The position numbers and the translations under genes are program-made. DNA of 64,000 nt from an uncultured Poribacteria bacterium (GTDB lineage Bacteria > Poribacteria > WGA-4E > WGA-3G): the NCBI GenBank assembly GCA_951828515.1, contig OX639992.1:4752217-4816216 (forward strand), written 5' to 3'. Below are positions 43,178 through 52,335 of the stretch, piece after piece. Under the pieces are notes generated by a model that saw nothing but the letters and a program-made list of their open reading frames with translations, searched no databases and was not told the DNA's origin. How positions within the stretch are numbered: position 1 is the stretch's first letter; the number at the start of each line of letters is the position of its first letter.

Positions 43178-46100
43178 ATGAGCACACAACAAACCGAACT
43201 AAACAGGATTTTGGAGATAATCGGCAAGATTGTGAAAATCTCTACCGATGGTGATTACATTTATCGTGGCGAGCAGAAATGCTACGAGAAAGTATCCTCA
43301 AACCTCTGGCGTGAACTCAACAAACTCAACTTATTAGATCTTGATGTAGAAGAAGTCCAAAAAAGAGAATTGGACGAGGCTAAAAGGCACAACAACAAAA
43401 CAGACGAATTTGAGATTCTCGTCGAGCTCCAACACTTTGGTGGTAAAACCAATTTGATAGACTTCACGACTGATCCTTACATCGCCCTCTTCTTCGCCGC
43501 CAACGGTTCTTTCAGTAAGAACGGGCGAGTTATCTTGCAAAGCAAAACTGGGAAAATAAAAGACTGGATCAAGGAACTTAGGGATCCAGAGGCAGACAGT
43601 CGTCCGATAAGGCAAAAAAGCATATTCGTTCGATCGCCTGAGGGTTTTATTCCGGATGATGTTATTAAATCAGACGAAATCATTATCATCGAGAAAGATC
43701 TCAAACTGCCTCTATTGAAGTATCTCCAAAGGCCGGAAATTGGCATATCTGCCGAAACCATCTATCATGACATCCACGGTTTCATCAGGAGCCAGAGCAG
43801 CCATTGGAGTGCTTACTTGGAAGCTCATACAGGTGAAAAACTTCAAGATAGCGCGGATGAAATAAAGGAGCCTAAGAAAAGAGCTGCGCGTTATCAAAAG
43901 GCAGTGGATCATTTAACCGACGCTATGAACCTAATGCCTCCTTCTGCAGGAACTTATTACAATCGCGGACGCGCTTATTACCAATTAGGTGAGGTTGATC
44001 TCGCGATCCAAGACTATGACGAGGCAATAAAATTGCGACCACACTTTGCTGAAGCTTATGACAATCGAGGTCTTGCTTACGATAAAAAAGGCGAATTTAA
44101 TTTTGCAATCGAAAATTATAATACTGCGATAAGGCTTGATCCAGATAGGGCGGAAGCCTATAATAATCGCGGGAGTGCCTACGCTATGGAAAGCAACTAT
44201 GATCTGGCAATTGAGGACTATAACAAGGCTGTATCACTGAATCCGGATGTTGCAGAAATGTATTATAACCGTGGTAATGCTTACTTCAGCAAGGGTGAGG
44301 ATGACTTGGCGATCAGGAACTACAGCAAAGCGATAGAACTGAATCCGGATGATATTAACGCCTATTACAATCGCGGTTTTGCTTATCGTAGGAAAGGCGA
44401 GCATGACCTAGCTACCCAAGACTTTAACAAAGTAACACAACTGAATCCGGACCATGCTCGAGGCTATCACAACCTGGGATTGGCTCACGGTATCAAAGGG
44501 CAGTATGACCAAGCGATTCAAAATTTTACCAAAGCAATCGAATTGGATCCAGAGTTTGTCGAATCCTATTACAATCGCGGTTTTGCTTATCAGAACAAAG
44601 GCGAGACAAACCGAGCAATTGAGGACTATAATACAGCCACTCGAATCAAACCCAGTTATGCTGAGGCCTATGTTAAACGCGGTGTGGCTTACTTCAGCAA
44701 AGGTAAGGTTGATGACACTGTTAAAGACTTTGAAAGTGCAATAGCGTTGGAACCAGCGTTGGATCATGCTTATTACAATCTCGGGTTTGCTTATTTCACT
44801 CAAACTGAGTACTCCAAAGCGATTGATAATTTTGATGCAGCAATACAACGGAATTCCAATACAGCAAATGCCTATTACTATCGCGGTAATGCGTATGGGC
44901 TGAGAAAGGAATTTGACAAAGCCATTAAGAACTATACCGAGGCGATAAAACTGGCACCAAAGGAGGCTGAAATATACCGCGTCCGAGGGCTTGCTTATAG
45001 TATCTCACACGAGGTCAACAAAGCCATTGATGACTTTAATGAGGTGATAAAACTACAACCTGATAATGCCGAAGCATATAGAATTCGTGGGAGTGCCTTC
45101 GGTATGAAGGACGATTTTGAAAATGCTATTGAAGACTGTACCCATGCGATAAAACTACAACCTGATAATGCTGAATCATATAGTACTCTCGGACTTGCTT
45201 ATTACTCCAAAGACGATTTGGACAACGCTGTTGCTAACTTAAACGAGGCAATTCGCCTAAATCCAGATTATTCATTAGTTTATTACGCGCTTGGTGCTAT
45301 TTATAATCGTAAAGACGATTTGGACAACGCTATTGCTAACTTGAAAGAGGCAATTCGCCTTAACCCAGATTTTGCCTTAGCCTATTGCACTCTGGGCACC
45401 GTTTATAGAAACAAAAATGAAGTGGACCAAGCTATTGAAGCGTATAACAAGGTGATAGAACTTAAGCCCAAATTTGGCGAAGCATATTACTATCGGGGAG
45501 TTTCCTACTACTACAAAAATGATTTTGAAAATGCCATCAATGACCTTAGTGAGGCAATTCAACTAAAGTCTAATGTAGCAGAAGCATATCACTATCGCGG
45601 TCAAGCTTACTGTGTTAAATATGATTTTGATAAAGCGATTAATGACTTCAGCGTAGTAATCAAAATACAACCTAATAATGCCAGGGACTACAACATTCGG
45701 GGTGCAGCTTACATCCTCAAATATGATTTTGATAAAGCGATCAATGATTTTACCACGGCGATAAAGCTTGATCCAAATGCTACTAACTACCACAACCGAG
45801 GTATTGCTTATGGTAGAAAAGGTGAGATTGGTAGGGCCATCAGTGACTTTCGTATGGCAATAAAACTTAATCCTAATAATACCAACGCTTATAGTCATCG
45901 ACTGGGAGCCTATAGCATTGAAGGCGATTTTGACAAAGGCATTGCAGAACTTACCGAGGTAATAAAACGCAACCCTGACTTTGTTGATGCCTACCATGTC
46001 CGTGGTGTTACTTATCACGAAAATGGAGAAATCGATAATGCTATTGAGGATTATACCAAAGTAATACAGCTGAACCCGAGAGAGGCTGAGGCTTACTATT

Positions 46101-48154
46101 GCCGTGGCCTCGCTTATGGAAATAAAAACGAGATTGACAAGGTTATCAATGACTTCAGCAAATTAATAGAACTGAAGCCAGACCATGCCGCTGCCTATCA
46201 TAGACGTGGGCTGGCTTATTCCTATATAGGTGATTTTGACAACGCCATTAATGATTTTGATATGGAGATAAAACTCAATCCTGACGATGCGTATGCCTAT
46301 TGGGGGCGTGGACGCGCTTACACAGATAAAGATGAACTTGATAAGGCAATTGCGGACTATAGCACAGCACTTGAACTCAAACCAGATTTTGCCGAAGTCT
46401 ACTATGACCGCGGGCATGCTAAGGCCATTAAAGATAATTTTGCCGAAGCGATTGAGGACTTTACCAAGGCGACAGAACTAAAACCGGATGATGCTGATAT
46501 CTACTATCGCCGTGGGATTGCTTATCTGACTAAAAAGGATTTTGACAAGGCTATTGAAGATCTTAGTAGAGTAGTCGAGTTGGATCCAGAGCATGCAGGC
46601 ACATATTACTATCGTGGTCTTGCTTATCTCTTCAAGGGAAATTTTGACGATTTAGCTATTGAAAACCTCAATAAAGCAATAGAACAGAATTCAGACCATG
46701 CCGACGCGTATTACTATCGCGGTGCCGCTTACAACTTTAAAGGTGAAGTTGAACTTGCTATCAAAGACTATACAAAAGCGATAGAACTTAAACCCGATTA
46801 CGCCGATGCCTATTGCAATCGGGGGACAGTTTATTTCAGTAAAGACAAAGTAAAGCAGGCTATTGAAGACTATACAAAAGCAATAGCACTCAAATCTGAT
46901 TATGCCGATGTCTATTACAATCGCGCAGAAGCGTGGTTACACCTACAGGAATGGGAAAAAGCCAAAGCAGACTTCATCAGGGCTAAAGACAAAGGGGTGG
47001 ATATTGTCGCGGCATTTCGGAACGATTATAGAAATACTGCCGCTTTTGAGCAGAAACATAAGGTTAAATTGCCGAAAGACATCGTTGCACTCGTCCGACA
47101 AGGTTTTAGGCATCGCTACCCTATAGTGGAGAAAACCTTAACCCCCGATGGAAAGCCTCTTGAGTCGCCGGAAGTGTTGGATCTGTCGCAGAGGTTCCGA
47201 GACGCTGGCCCACCCTTGGGTGAGTATCTCAAGGTGCCCCCCTCTTTCGGTATTGAAACAGTCCCCACTGAAGTATTTGTAGTAGATAGGGCGAAGCGAG
47301 ATGAACTTATTGAAGAACACCCTTCATCCGCTGATATTTTAAAGCCGTTTTTGCAGGGGTCGGATATCAGACGTTGGCAGGTAGAATCCCAGGATCAGTG
47401 GTTAATCTTTACCCACCTCGGTATAGAGATTAAGGATTATCCCGCAATCCTGAAATATTTGGAAAAATACAAAGAACTTCTGAGCAAAAGAGGGAACGAA
47501 CAAGAATGGTATAAACTCCAAGCATCTCTTGACGAGGCAGAACGTTTCGCACAACCGAAACTGGTCTGTCCAAACCTCTATAACACGCAAACTTTCGCCG
47601 TCGAGACTGAGGGTCTTTACTGTGGATACACCTCCTACGTTATTCCGACCGCCGAAAAGTGGTTATGTGGTTTACTCAATACACTCCCTGTGGAATGGTT
47701 CTATTCGCAAGTGTCCAAACAGTTAGACGGGGGTAAACTTGAGGCACGCAGTGAGTATATCAAGCAGATTCCTGTCCCCGATATCAACGCAACACAGAAA
47801 GACTTGGTTCGCAAACTCGTTGATTACCTCATATACCTCCAGCAACAACCCACAACGAACAGCAAGGATTTGGCACATGCTCGCGACTTCATGGTACTCA
47901 AATATTTTGAGTGGATTGTCAATGGATTGGTTTACGAGTTTTATATGCCAGATCTGCTTCAGAGTGCCAACCGAGACATCTTCAAACATTTAATGGCAGA
48001 AGCGTTACCCGAGATAGATGAAATTCAAAGCGATAAAATGTCCTTTTTCCGTTCACTCTATGAACGCTTACATCACAGAGAACACCCAGTGCGCGTAAAT
48101 ACGTTTTTTCACGATGGTTTACGACCTATCCGTATCATTGAGGATAAATGGTGA
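43178..48154 (+). CDS. FRG domain + about 30 TPRs + TaqI-type target-recognition domain fusion
   Basis: A 1658-residue protein. Residues 1-235 are an FRG domain: YIYRGEQ (27-33; the (F/Y)RG motif) and LQHFGGKTNLIDFTTDPY (84-101) with IALFFAA. Residues about 257-1277 are roughly thirty 34-residue TPRs of consensus AEAYYNRGxAYxxKGExDxAI. Residues about 1385-1640 match the C-terminal specificity domain of TaqI/type IIG enzymes (ILKPFLQGSDIRRWQ, GYTSYVIPT, LLNTLPVEWFYSQVS, EYIKQIPVPD), with no methyltransferase in between. TPR domains bind proteins and the last domain normally reads DNA. FRG is frequent in defence-associated genes and its activity is unknown. Stop overlaps the ATPase start by 7 nt. 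Confidence 0.85.
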   Translation: MSTQQTELNRILEIIGKIVKISTDGDYIYRGEQKCYEKVSSNLWRELNKLNLLDLDVEEVQKRELDEAKRHNNKTDEFEILVELQHFGGKTNLIDFTTDPYIALFFAANGSFSKNGRVILQSKTGKIKDWIKELRDPEADSRPIRQKSIFVRSPEGFIPDDVIKSDEIIIIEKDLKLPLLKYLQRPEIGISAETIYHDIHGFIRSQSSHWSAYLEAHTGEKLQDSADEIKEPKKRAARYQKAVDHLTDAMNLMPPSAGTYYNRGRAYYQLGEVDLAIQDYDEAIKLRPHFAEAYDNRGLAYDKKGEFNFAIENYNTAIRLDPDRAEAYNNRGSAYAMESNYDLAIEDYNKAVSLNPDVAEMYYNRGNAYFSKGEDDLAIRNYSKAIELNPDDINAYYNRGFAYRRKGEHDLATQDFNKVTQLNPDHARGYHNLGLAHGIKGQYDQAIQNFTKAIELDPEFVESYYNRGFAYQNKGETNRAIEDYNTATRIKPSYAEAYVKRGVAYFSKGKVDDTVKDFESAIALEPALDHAYYNLGFAYFTQTEYSKAIDNFDAAIQRNSNTANAYYYRGNAYGLRKEFDKAIKNYTEAIKLAPKEAEIYRVRGLAYSISHEVNKAIDDFNEVIKLQPDNAEAYRIRGSAFGMKDDFENAIEDCTHAIKLQPDNAESYSTLGLAYYSKDDLDNAVANLNEAIRLNPDYSLVYYALGAIYNRKDDLDNAIANLKEAIRLNPDFALAYCTLGTVYRNKNEVDQAIEAYNKVIELKPKFGEAYYYRGVSYYYKNDFENAINDLSEAIQLKSNVAEAYHYRGQAYCVKYDFDKAINDFSVVIKIQPNNARDYNIRGAAYILKYDFDKAINDFTTAIKLDPNATNYHNRGIAYGRKGEIGRAISDFRMAIKLNPNNTNAYSHRLGAYSIEGDFDKGIAELTEVIKRNPDFVDAYHVRGVTYHENGEIDNAIEDYTKVIQLNPREAEAYYCRGLAYGNKNEIDKVINDFSKLIELKPDHAAAYHRRGLAYSYIGDFDNAINDFDMEIKLNPDDAYAYWGRGRAYTDKDELDKAIADYSTALELKPDFAEVYYDRGHAKAIKDNFAEAIEDFTKATELKPDDADIYYRRGIAYLTKKDFDKAIEDLSRVVELDPEHAGTYYYRGLAYLFKGNFDDLAIENLNKAIEQNSDHADAYYYRGAAYNFKGEVELAIKDYTKAIELKPDYADAYCNRGTVYFSKDKVKQAIEDYTKAIALKSDYADVYYNRAEAWLHLQEWEKAKADFIRAKDKGVDIVAAFRNDYRNTAAFEQKHKVKLPKDIVALVRQGFRHRYPIVEKTLTPDGKPLESPEVLDLSQRFRDAGPPLGEYLKVPPSFGIETVPTEVFVVDRAKRDELIEEHPSSADILKPFLQGSDIRRWQVESQDQWLIFTHLGIEIKDYPAILKYLEKYKELLSKRGNEQEWYKLQASLDEAERFAQPKLVCPNLYNTQTFAVETEGLYCGYTSYVIPTAEKWLCGLLNTLPVEWFYSQVSKQLDGGKLEARSEYIKQIPVPDINATQKDLVRKLVDYLIYLQQQPTTNSKDLAHARDFMVLKYFEWIVNGLVYEFYMPDLLQSANRDIFKHLMAEALPEIDEIQSDKMSFFRSLYERLHHREHPVRVNTFFHDGLRPIRIIEDKW
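43946..47008 (+). repeat. About thirty 102-bp coding repeats (TPR array)
   Basis: Thirty near-regular 34-codon units, with only two length deviations (33 codons near residue 869, 35 near 1141). Adjacent units share up to most positions (for example the two units with DDLDNA(V/I)ANL near 45220 and 45320), indicating recent tandem duplication. Confidence 0.9.
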
Positions 48155-49611
48155 AAATTACGAAAATTGAGATCAAAAACTTCAAAACTTTCCGAGGACC
48201 AGATCAGATTGACCTCGGTAACAAAGGGAGAAACCTGTTAATTTACGGTGAAAATGGAAGCGGCAAAACGTCTCTATATGAAGCCTTAAAGTTCTTCCTT
48301 GAATCCAGTGAAGGGACACACCAATTTGGGGATTATAGGAATATATTTTCAGATGAAACCGATAAAGGCTATATCAAACTTCACTTCACACCTGACCCAA
48401 GCTTAAATAAAGAAATGTATGAATGGTCCGAAAATATTCAGAACGACACCAAAATTAAACCGATGATTGATGCATCTAAAGCAAAAGGATTTCTTGATTA
48501 TAAAGATCTCTTGAAGACAAATTATCTTCATCACGGAAAAAATAGTGTGAATGTGTTTGATTTATTGATCAATACGCTCTTGAAAAATGTGGAGAACGAT
48601 CAAACCTTTCCCAGGACCAGTTTTTCTGAGCAGTGGATGAGCATTTCAGGCATTCTTTCTCCAGACGAAAACGCGGAACAACAAATTGAAAATCCAGAAG
48701 AACAATTAGAGCAGTTGCAGATTTTCAATAGCGGACTCGCTGCTAAGTTAGTAGACTTAGCGGCGGAAGCCTCTAAAATCCTCGGCAAATTTGGATATAA
48801 TATTGATTTTAAATTCGTTTTTCATGGAGTTAGGTATAACAGCCAGGAACAGAAACTTTATGATACAGAGATTCTCTTAACAGTTAAGTTCCTTGATGAA
48901 GATATACGTTCACATCACCGCTTTTTGAATGAAGCAAAATTATCAGCAATTGCCCTTTCAATCTTTTTCGCTGGGTTCAAGCTACAGCCAGACAGTGACC
49001 TGAAGATTCTTGTTATAGATGATGCTTTAATTGGCTTGGACCTATCAAATCGCTTACCTGTGCTTGATATTCTGGATGAAAGAGATTTCGCAAAATATCA
49101 GATCATTTTGATGACTTATGACCGGATATTTTATGAAATGGTCAAAAAGCGTAAATCCGAAGATAAAAAATGGAAAGCTGCTGAGCTCTACTGTGGAAAA
49201 GTTGATGGCTATGAAATACCAGTCTATGTGGAAGATAAAACATACCTTGAAAGAGCGAGGGAATATCTTGATGCAAATGACTACAAGGCTTGTGCAGTTT
49301 ACGTTCGTACTGCTTATGAAGCAATAATTAAAGGATACTGTGAGAAAAAGAACATTGGTGTTAAATATCGAGAGAATGTAAATGAGTTGGATAGTAATGA
49401 TTTTTGGACACTGATAAAAGATAAAAAAATACCAGATCCAAAAAGCAATAAACCAAAACGCCTTCTAAAGCTCGCTCTTGTTAAAAAGATAGAATTGGCT
49501 AGAAAATTTACTCTAAATCCACTAAGCCATGCTAACATTGTGAATATCCCCAGAAAAGAACTTGAAGATGCCATTGAAGCAGTCGAATGGCTTGAGGATG
49601 CGTTAGCATAG
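48148..49611 (+). CDS. RecF/SMC-like AAA ATPase with helical C-terminal domain
   Basis: A 487-residue ATPase. IEIKNFKTFRG opens it and Walker A GENGSGKTS spans 34-42. The signature-like LNEAKLSAIALSIF is followed by Walker B ILVIDDALIGLDLSNR (Asp291-Asp292). The usual catalytic Glu after the Walker B Asp is replaced by Asp. No long coiled coil separates the halves. Residues about 370-487 form a helical domain (YLDANDYKACAVYVRTAYEAIIKGYC; NPLSHANI) recalling HEPN-like folds, but the R-x8-H spacing (Arg452, His461) does not fit the RNase motif. The start overlaps the FRG-TPR stop, so the two are made together. Likely the power or switch subunit of that system. Confidence 0.85.
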   Translation: MVKITKIEIKNFKTFRGPDQIDLGNKGRNLLIYGENGSGKTSLYEALKFFLESSEGTHQFGDYRNIFSDETDKGYIKLHFTPDPSLNKEMYEWSENIQNDTKIKPMIDASKAKGFLDYKDLLKTNYLHHGKNSVNVFDLLINTLLKNVENDQTFPRTSFSEQWMSISGILSPDENAEQQIENPEEQLEQLQIFNSGLAAKLVDLAAEASKILGKFGYNIDFKFVFHGVRYNSQEQKLYDTEILLTVKFLDEDIRSHHRFLNEAKLSAIALSIFFAGFKLQPDSDLKILVIDDALIGLDLSNRLPVLDILDERDFAKYQIILMTYDRIFYEMVKKRKSEDKKWKAAELYCGKVDGYEIPVYVEDKTYLERAREYLDANDYKACAVYVRTAYEAIIKGYCEKKNIGVKYRENVNELDSNDFWTLIKDKKIPDPKSNKPKRLLKLALVKKIELARKFTLNPLSHANIVNIPRKELEDAIEAVEWLEDALA

Positions 49612-49637
49612 GTCAAAGCGAACTGGGGTTATTCACA

Positions 49638-49694
49638 ATGATTCAGAGCACTAAAGAACTTGAGACAACCTTAGCGCGCATCAGGCACTTCTAA
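49638..49694 (+). pseudogene. 18-codon gene stub
   Basis: A short frame MIQSTKELETTLARIRHF then a stop. It resembles the first residues of small antitoxin-like HTH proteins, so it may be the remains of a truncated gene at the edge of the defence region. Evidence is thin. Confidence 0.2.
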
Positions 49695-49732
49695 AGTGTA
49701 GAAAGCTTGCGTTGTCAAGGATAAACCCCTAT

Positions 49733-51493
49733 ATGAAAGAGGAAATTAGATCCGCATTGACACGCGGCACTGCGTGTTTACTTCAGCAACAGTGTAAAGA
49801 TGGAAACTTTGAGGGACAACTTTCCTCAAGTACCTTCCCTACCTGCGCGTACGCGTGGATTGAACTCGTCCGAGGTGAGACCCCAGATCCGTCTCTGATT
49901 GAATGGTTTATCGAAAATCAGAAGGAAGATGGCGGATGGGGATTAGATACCGCAAACATCTCAAATACAGAAGCGACCCGATTTGCTCACTTAATACTGG
50001 AGCAAACCCATCAACGTTCATCCGATCCGTCCCTCCAAAAACTGTTGGCATCCGTCCCGAAATCCGAGCCCCATCTCGCCTTAGTCAAATTGGCGTATGC
50101 CGCTTTTAATCAATTCGATTGGAACGAACTGACGCTCTCAGAAAATGCCCTACCTCTCATGAAACTCGCAAGGCAGTTGACGAAGATTCCGCTACTTGGC
50201 AGTCGATTGAAACCACCGAGACATCGCCTACCACCAGTTGCTCTTTTCAACACGCCCATGTTCGATGCCCTCTTCATTGCTGAGCAACATACACTCGTGC
50301 CTGTCTTCATCATGATTGAACTGAATACCGCAAGGCGTCCTGAAATGGTAAACTCCCTCGCGGCATGGTTGAAAACACACGTCCTTAGCGATGGGAGCTG
50401 GTTTCGAGTGAACTATATCACAGCCCTCTCTGTCTTGGCACTTATTGAACTCCAGGAAAAATGGGATGCCGATGAAGAGGTCACTGAACTTATCGAACGC
50501 GGCATAGGTTGGCTCCGGACGACGCGAAATCGTGACGGAGGATGCCGAGAGGCACTAAACCTGAATGTATGGGACACCGCGTTGAGCATTATCGCCCTAA
50601 CAGAGGTGTATGCTACACACAATGAATCCGGACAACACCCAAGCAAAAACATTCCTCCTACAGATGAACTTACAGATAAAGTGAGAAGTGCTGCACAGTG
50701 GCTCATCAACCATCAAAATGAAGACGGAGGATGGGCGTTTTCTGGATTAAGAGACAGCACGCTTCCAAGCGACGCTGATGATACTGCACTCGGAACACTC
50801 GCACTGATTCGCTCACTCCTTGTAGGTTCACCTATCGATCGAGAGGCATTAGAGGACTCAGTCCATCGTGGCATCACATGGTTAAAGACCCAACAGGTAC
50901 GTGATGGCAGTTGGAGCACATATCAACCCGGTCAAGGAGATGTTGGATGTGTGAGTATCACAGCACATGCAATTGAAGCACTTTTTGCTTTTGATGAGAG
51001 CGATATCCCTGATATACCGTATGTTCGCGAGGCGATGGTTGCTGGAATCTACTGGCTCCGCAAACAGATTAATCGAGATGGCTATTGGCGAGACCTCTGG
51101 TTAGCAAAAGATACGTATGGCACCGCCTGTGCTATAGCAGCGATGGTCAAGGTCGGACTCAAAAATGTTCCCGAAGTTCAGCGGGGTGTCGCATGGCTCG
51201 AACGCACGCAAAATGCCGATGGCGGATGGGGCGAAGATATGTTTGGGAATCCCACTGAAAGCACAGTGGAACAAACGGCTTGGAGTACCTATGCGCTCCT
51301 GCTGGCAAATCCCGAAAAATCCGCCGTTGAACAGGGCATAGCATTTCTACTCAAACACCAACGAGAAGACGGTTCATGGCACGAACAGTGCGTCGGTATC
51401 TATTGGGAAATTATCGGTGGCTATGCCGATCCGATTTACGCGTCCGTTTTTCCGATACTCGCCCTCAATCAACGATCACAAACAACTTCTTAG
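49733..51493 (+). CDS. Class II terpene (squalene-hopene-type) cyclase family protein
   Basis: A 586-residue alpha/alpha-barrel protein with repeated QW-like motifs (QKEDGGWGL, HQNEDGGWAF, QQVRDGSWS, QNADGGWGE, QREDGSWHE) and the catalytic acid motif DADDTA at about 347-352, the DxDDTA of squalene-hopene cyclases. That enzyme protonates a polyprene to give a polycyclic triterpene. The active-site surroundings differ from standard hopene cyclase, so the substrate is open. ATG 49733 with AAGGA at 11 nt is preferred over an earlier TTG. A glycosyltransferase gene follows after 8 nt. Confidence 0.85.
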   Translation: MKEEIRSALTRGTACLLQQQCKDGNFEGQLSSSTFPTCAYAWIELVRGETPDPSLIEWFIENQKEDGGWGLDTANISNTEATRFAHLILEQTHQRSSDPSLQKLLASVPKSEPHLALVKLAYAAFNQFDWNELTLSENALPLMKLARQLTKIPLLGSRLKPPRHRLPPVALFNTPMFDALFIAEQHTLVPVFIMIELNTARRPEMVNSLAAWLKTHVLSDGSWFRVNYITALSVLALIELQEKWDADEEVTELIERGIGWLRTTRNRDGGCREALNLNVWDTALSIIALTEVYATHNESGQHPSKNIPPTDELTDKVRSAAQWLINHQNEDGGWAFSGLRDSTLPSDADDTALGTLALIRSLLVGSPIDREALEDSVHRGITWLKTQQVRDGSWSTYQPGQGDVGCVSITAHAIEALFAFDESDIPDIPYVREAMVAGIYWLRKQINRDGYWRDLWLAKDTYGTACAIAAMVKVGLKNVPEVQRGVAWLERTQNADGGWGEDMFGNPTESTVEQTAWSTYALLLANPEKSAVEQGIAFLLKHQREDGSWHEQCVGIYWEIIGGYADPIYASVFPILALNQRSQTTS

Positions 51494-51501
51494 GTTCGTG
51501 C

Positions 51502-52188
51502 ATGGGAACGTCACGAAAAATATCAATTATTATCCCGATCTTAAATGAAGCAAAGATTCTGGACAAAACACTGTCCCAACTTCAGCCCGAATTGGGACAC
51601 CACGAACTGATTATTGTGGACGGTGGAAGTACCGATAACTCTACATGTATCGCTGAGAAATATGGCGAAGTCATAACATCAGCACGTGGGAGGGCAAAAC
51701 AGTTAAACGCTGGTGCTGCGGGGGCAACAGGTGACATCCTACTCTTTTTACATGCAGATATTTGGCTTGAACCTGGGGCATTAGCAGCAGTAGAATCAGC
51801 ACTGTCGTCAGGTTACATCGGCGGTGGATTCCGTCAGAAGATCGACGGCAAGAGTCTTATCTATCGTATGATTGAGATAGCAGGAAACATCCGGGGGAAA
51901 TACCTAAAGGTATTTTATGGCGATAGCGGCATTTTTTTAGCACGCGCCGACTTTGAGAAAATCGGCGGTTTTCCAGACATGCCGATTTTGGAAGAGATGG
52001 AATTTTCAAAAAGTTTGCGGAAACGTGGCAAAACAACACTCATTGTGCCATACATCCATTTATCAGCGAGGCGATGGGAAACAAAAGGTATCCTCCGAAC
52101 GACATTGAACAACTGGCTCATCATCTTGCTCTATTTCGTCGGCGTTTCGCCAGAGAAACTCGCAAAACTATATAGCCATATCCGGTAA
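51502..52188 (+). CDS. Family 2 glycosyltransferase, TIGR04283 type
   Basis: A 228-residue GT-A enzyme: ISIIIPILNEAKILDKTL (about 8-25), IIVDGGSTDNST with the nucleotide-binding Asp, ARGRAKQLNAGA, LLFLHADIWLEPGA (metal site), YGDSGIFLARADFEKIGGFP, ILEEMEFSKSLRKRGK and LSARRWE. These fit the selenium/radical-SAM-linked GT2 subfamily TIGR04283, also found beside terpenoid genes. The frame runs back to 51376, but homology and the ATG at 51502 set the start. With the cyclase it could glycosylate a triterpenoid; that is inference. Confidence 0.88.
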   Translation: MGTSRKISIIIPILNEAKILDKTLSQLQPELGHHELIIVDGGSTDNSTCIAEKYGEVITSARGRAKQLNAGAAGATGDILLFLHADIWLEPGALAAVESALSSGYIGGGFRQKIDGKSLIYRMIEIAGNIRGKYLKVFYGDSGIFLARADFEKIGGFPDMPILEEMEFSKSLRKRGKTTLIVPYIHLSARRWETKGILRTTLNNWLIILLYFVGVSPEKLAKLYSHIR

Positions 52189-52240
52189 GTTGACAAGCCT
52201 AAAAGCATTGTTTCTGTAGATGAAAAAATTGGAAAACGAA

Positions 52241-52281
52241 AAAATGCCTCTGTACTGTTTAAGCGAGTACAGAGGCATTTT
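52241..52281. terminator. Bidirectional terminator
   Basis: A 16-bp perfect stem (52241-52256 with 52266-52281), 9-nt loop. Arms run AAAATGCC to TTTT, and a run of A precedes it (T-run on the minus strand), so it should serve both the glycosyltransferase gene and the convergent secreted-protein gene. Confidence 0.9.
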
Positions 52282-52335
52282 CTGTAATAGATTGACCAAG
52301 TAGCTGGATGCTACCTCGAAGATAAGTTGACGCAA

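Noticed and set aside
43946-47008. Antisense frames across the TPR array
   Set aside because: These are shadows created by the regular 102-bp coding repeat.
48148-49611. Calling the ATPase a HEPN ribonuclease
   Set aside because: The Arg-His spacing is eight residues, outside the R-x4-6-H motif, so catalysis cannot be claimed.
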